From assembly GCA_002425885.1 (NCBI GenBank), contig DINC01000294.1:7346-15182 (forward strand): a stretch of 7,837 bases of DNA. The letters run 5' to 3'. Made by a program: the position numbers and the translations under genes. The DNA comes from Spirochaetia bacterium UBA5550. GTDB lineage: Bacteria > Spirochaetota > UBA4802 > UBA5550. This document shows, one piece after another, positions 5,107 to 7,837 of this stretch (its first letter is position 1; each line of letters opens with the position of its first letter). The notes under the pieces are model-generated. The model saw nothing but the letters and a program-made list of their open reading frames with translations. It was not told the origin of the DNA and did no database searches.

Positions 5107-7814
5107 TATTTACCCTGGCTTTTCATTTGCGAAAGCCCCCGCCTCAGGTTTTCAAGCTCTTCACCATAAGCTTTCCAGTTACCCGCTTTCATGCTGTCTT
5201 CAGCTTTAAGATAATGCATATAAGCTCTGTCGGCAAGTTCTTTCAGTGTAATTCCCCCTTCTCTTATTTCACTTGCGGTAAATCCGCCGCCGTAGAAGAG
5301 TTTTTCAAGTGAAGCGGTGAGAGTATCTTCCATTATAACCTTATCAGCGAATGAAACAATTACTTTACGGAGCTCAGGCATCTCGCTCTTTTCAGCTTTC
5401 AGGTATAATGGTTCGATAAAGATAATTGATTCCTCTATAGGTATGGCAAGCATGTTCCCCCTTATGACATTTGTACCCTTCTGGCTCCAGAGAGCGAGCT
5501 GTTTAGATATTTCAGGGTCCTGGTTAATCCTTGCCTCGATCTGCATGGGCCCGTAGTTGAGTTTTTCTTTGGGGAGGAGATAGAGCTGAAGCTCTCCATA
5601 ATCAGGCACATCACATTTTGCTGTAAGGAATGCCAGCATGTTATTTTTCTGATAGGGAGTAAATGGAAGTATAAGTATAAATTCACTCCTCTTTTCACCC
5701 GGAAGCGTTGTCACAAGGTAGTAGCTGTGAACGTCTGTTTCGCTGCTTTCATATATCTGCGTCGGGATTGCCCATGCGTCCTCATTGTTGTAGAATACAT
5801 TGGGATTTGTCGTGTGGTACTTCAGCAGAATATGGCTCTGAATATTAAATATAGTTTCAGGATATCTGATGTGGCTCTTCAGGCCTTCAGGTATATCTTT
5901 TAAATCCTTGAAAATACCGGGGAAGATTCCGGCGTATGCTTTTATAATAGGGTCTCTCTGATCAGTTATATAGCAGCTTATCTTCCCATTATACGCGTCT
6001 ATAATAATTTTAACCGAGTTACGGATATAATTCAGTCTCTTGTTCCCCACATTGATCGGTGTTGAGTAGGGGAACATATCTGTCTGGGTGTAGGCGTCTA
6101 TTATCCAGTATAGTTTTCCATCAGAGATTACAAGATAGGGATCATCATCCAGCTCAAGGAACGGCGCGAAATTCCGGGCCATTTCAATAATGTTTCTTCT
6201 TATAAGAAGTTTACTCTCCTTCCCTATGTTCCCTGATATCAGCAGGTTAATATCTCCGAATGAAACAGATGCCATAAGTCTTTTAAAAAATGAATCGAGT
6301 TTAATCCCCCCTGTACCCTGGTATGTGGTGTACATGTTTTCATCACCCGAGGGATAATCGAATTCACCCGGTTTAATTGTTGTATTTGTAATTACATAAG
6401 GTGCCTCATGTTCACCGTAGTAAATCTCAGGCCTGTCAATCTTTATGTTAACTATCCCTTTAGGGGGGATGTCCTGAATGAGAAATTCAGGCAGACCCTC
6501 GGATGTTACCCTGTCAACACGGCTCATAACTACACCATAGCCGTGTGTATAGATAAGGTGCCTGTTCTGCCATGTCTGCGTGTTTCCAGGGAGGCCGTCT
6601 GTGGAGAGCTCACGGGCGGAGAGATTCACGGCTATTTTTTTCCCGTCAAGTATATAGCGATCAACATCAACATCATTGAAGTAGTAGTAGCGCTTAAGCT
6701 CCTGCAGCTGTTTGTATGTCTGCTTCAGGGGGCGCCAGTCCCAGAGACGTACACTATCAAGTGTTTCTCTATTCTTTTTAAGATCGGTGTATGAAAGATC
6801 CCTTTTATTCTCAAAGGGGATCTCCTTAACCTTGTCAAGGCCGTAGGCAAGTCGTGTAAAATTTATATTGTTCTGTATATACGGCATCTCCTTGTCGAGC
6901 TCGTTAGGCACAACAACAAACTTCTGCTGAAGTGCCGGGTATACTGTACCCAAGATAAAGTATACAGGGATCAGTGTGAGCATAACAATTACCGGAAGTT
7001 TGAAACTCCTCTTGAAAACATTAAAGAAAAGCAGTCCCGCTGCGATAAACGAAATAAGCTCAGCAGCCCTGAAAGCAAAAAGCTTCGCATTAACAGCGGA
7101 GTAGCCCGCTCCGTAAAATTTGCCGATCTGCGAGAAAAGAAGCTCATAAGCGGAAAGCTGGTAGCTGAGGCCGTAAAGTACAACCATGAGGCCTAACAGT
7201 ATTGATAGATGCGCACGGCAGAAAAGAGACAGTTCGAAACCTGTATTTTTAAGAGATATCCCGCCGTTAAAAAGATGCAGCACTGCCGTGAATATAGTGA
7301 TAATTACAAGAGATGTCATTGTCCAGCCGTAGAGAAAATTATAGAACGGCAGAGAGAATACATAGAAGCCGATATTTTTTCCGAAGACAGGGTCTGCCGG
7401 GTATCCTTCAAATGGAGCGCCGTGCTGGAACATCAGGTATTCCTTCCAGAAAGCAGACGCGCCTCCACCCATCATGAATCCGATAAGCACGATGCCTATT
7501 GTCATCAGTATAAGCAGAAATCTTCTTGATGAGCCGATTGCAGGTATCTGTATCCTGTCCAGAAAATTTTCGGAGAAGAATCTCCCTCTCCCCCCTAAAA
7601 GCCGTATGAGCACAAAATTGAGCAGGAAAAGAAATATGAAAATCCCGCCGAAAATAGCCTGCACATTGAACTTCGTCAAAAACATGACCCAGAAAACCTG
7701 TACCCCGTCATTTATTCTGAACCATTCGTAATCGATGTAAAATCCCGAAATATACTTTGCGAGAAAGTAGAGTATAAAAAATATAACAAGTCCGAAAGTA
7801 ATCCTTTTGTCCAT
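5106..7814 (-). CDS. UPF0182-family integral membrane protein
   Basis: This protein of 902 residues (906 if read from the ATG at 7826) belongs to UPF0182 (Pfam PF03699), whose function is not established. Numbered from 7826, hydrophobic segments lie at about 9-27, 54-77, 103-122, 167-186, 206-225, 254-271 and 277-297, giving seven membrane spans. The long remainder is soluble and, with seven spans, lies on the opposite side of the membrane from the N-terminus. Family-like blocks include VVPNELDKEMPYIQNNI (305-321), TRLAYGLD (324-331), LWDWRPLKQTY (361-371), HLIYTHGYGVV (423-433), YWIIDAYTQTDMFPYS (593-608) and NYIRNSVKIIIDAYNG (619-634). The C-terminal 45 residues form a charged helical region containing LKAEDSMKAGNWKAYGEELE. 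I chose the ATG at 7814 because GGAG (7824-7821) sits 6 nt before it, whereas the 11 bases visible before the 7826 ATG show no such signal. The stop shares a base with malQ. Transport, envelope assembly and glycan handling are all possible; none is demonstrated. Confidence 0.93.
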   Translation of the reverse strand: MDKRITFGLVIFFILYFLAKYISGFYIDYEWFRINDGVQVFWVMFLTKFNVQAIFGGIFIFLFLLNFVLIRLLGGRGRFFSENFLDRIQIPAIGSSRRFLLILMTIGIVLIGFMMGGGASAFWKEYLMFQHGAPFEGYPADPVFGKNIGFYVFSLPFYNFLYGWTMTSLVIITIFTAVLHLFNGGISLKNTGFELSLFCRAHLSILLGLMVVLYGLSYQLSAYELLFSQIGKFYGAGYSAVNAKLFAFRAAELISFIAAGLLFFNVFKRSFKLPVIVMLTLIPVYFILGTVYPALQQKFVVVPNELDKEMPYIQNNINFTRLAYGLDKVKEIPFENKRDLSYTDLKKNRETLDSVRLWDWRPLKQTYKQLQELKRYYYFNDVDVDRYILDGKKIAVNLSARELSTDGLPGNTQTWQNRHLIYTHGYGVVMSRVDRVTSEGLPEFLIQDIPPKGIVNIKIDRPEIYYGEHEAPYVITNTTIKPGEFDYPSGDENMYTTYQGTGGIKLDSFFKRLMASVSFGDINLLISGNIGKESKLLIRRNIIEMARNFAPFLELDDDPYLVISDGKLYWIIDAYTQTDMFPYSTPINVGNKRLNYIRNSVKIIIDAYNGKISCYITDQRDPIIKAYAGIFPGIFKDLKDIPEGLKSHIRYPETIFNIQSHILLKYHTTNPNVFYNNEDAWAIPTQIYESSETDVHSYYLVTTLPGEKRSEFILILPFTPYQKNNMLAFLTAKCDVPDYGELQLYLLPKEKLNYGPMQIEARINQDPEISKQLALWSQKGTNVIRGNMLAIPIEESIIFIEPLYLKAEKSEMPELRKVIVSFADKVIMEDTLTASLEKLFYGGGFTASEIREGGITLKELADRAYMHYLKAEDSMKAGNWKAYGEELENLRRGLSQMKSQGK

Positions 7815-7820
7815 AACCGG

Positions 7821-7824
7821 CTCC
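7821..7824 (-). promoter_or_regulatory. Ribosome binding site deciding the UPF0182 start
   Basis: GGAG on the minus strand lies 6 nt upstream of the ATG at 7814-7812, an ideal spacing. It overlaps codons 1-2 of the alternative reading from 7826, so the two starts compete, and the shorter protein beginning MDKRITFG is preferred. Confidence 0.6.
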
Positions 7825-7837
7825 ATTATAAAGAGTG

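Noticed and set aside
6408..7731. Several plus-strand open frames opposite the UPF0182 gene.
   Set aside because: They run antisense to conserved UPF0182 blocks and membrane helices, and none shows a domain or a convincing gene context.
7825..7830. A perfect TATAAT on the minus strand, resembling a -10 promoter box, just before the UPF0182 gene.
   Set aside because: Transcription from it would start near 7818, after the GGAG ribosome site and only a few bases before the preferred ATG. The -35 region lies outside the window. It is probably coincidental, though a leaderless transcript cannot be excluded.

Overview
The window holds five complete protein-coding genes in two blocks that converge head-on near position 3550. 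There may also be the tail of a sixth gene at the left edge. Coding density is very high: the two largest non-coding stretches I can identify are 61 bp (896-956) and at most about 76 bp at the left edge. I saw no tRNA or rRNA gene, CRISPR array, insertion sequence or attachment site. Base composition and codon use look moderately AT-rich, with frequent AGG/AGA arginine and ATA isoleucine codons. The gene content (nucleotide-sugar enzymes, amylomaltase and a UPF0182 membrane protein) fits a free-living, probably Gram-negative and possibly anaerobic bacterium of the Deferribacterota/Nitrospirota/Desulfobacterota kind. That placement is an impression, not a demonstrated assignment.

Left block, plus strand (1-3547). 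An alpha/beta-hydrolase of unknown substrate (77-895) is followed 61 bp later by a DegT/DnrJ/EryC1/StrS-family PLP sugar aminotransferase (957-2105). That gene overlaps by 4 bp (ATGA) a FlaA1/CapD/PglF-type nucleotide-sugar 4,6-dehydratase (2102-3547). The last two form a textbook pair: the dehydratase makes a UDP-4-keto-6-deoxy-hexose and the aminotransferase converts the 4-keto group to an amine. This yields a UDP-4-amino-4,6-dideoxy sugar for surface polysaccharide, O-antigen or protein glycosylation. The dehydratase lacks the N-terminal membrane segments of the WbpM/PglF forms but keeps their extra nucleotide-binding domain.

Right block, minus strand (3553 to about 7814). A large UPF0182-family membrane protein (seven predicted membrane segments followed by a roughly 600-residue soluble region) is transcribed first. 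The malQ gene for 4-alpha-glucanotransferase follows and shares one base with it (TAATG), so the two are almost certainly co-transcribed and translationally coupled. UPF0182 proteins have no established function, which makes this tight pairing with an alpha-glucan enzyme the most thought-provoking feature here.

The blocks meet with only 5 bp between stop codons. A weak AT-rich hairpin followed by a T-rich tract spans the junction and may serve as a terminator. I found no clearly new biological system. The points worth following are the UPF0182-malQ coupling, the soluble dehydratase paired with its aminotransferase, and start-site and junction details.
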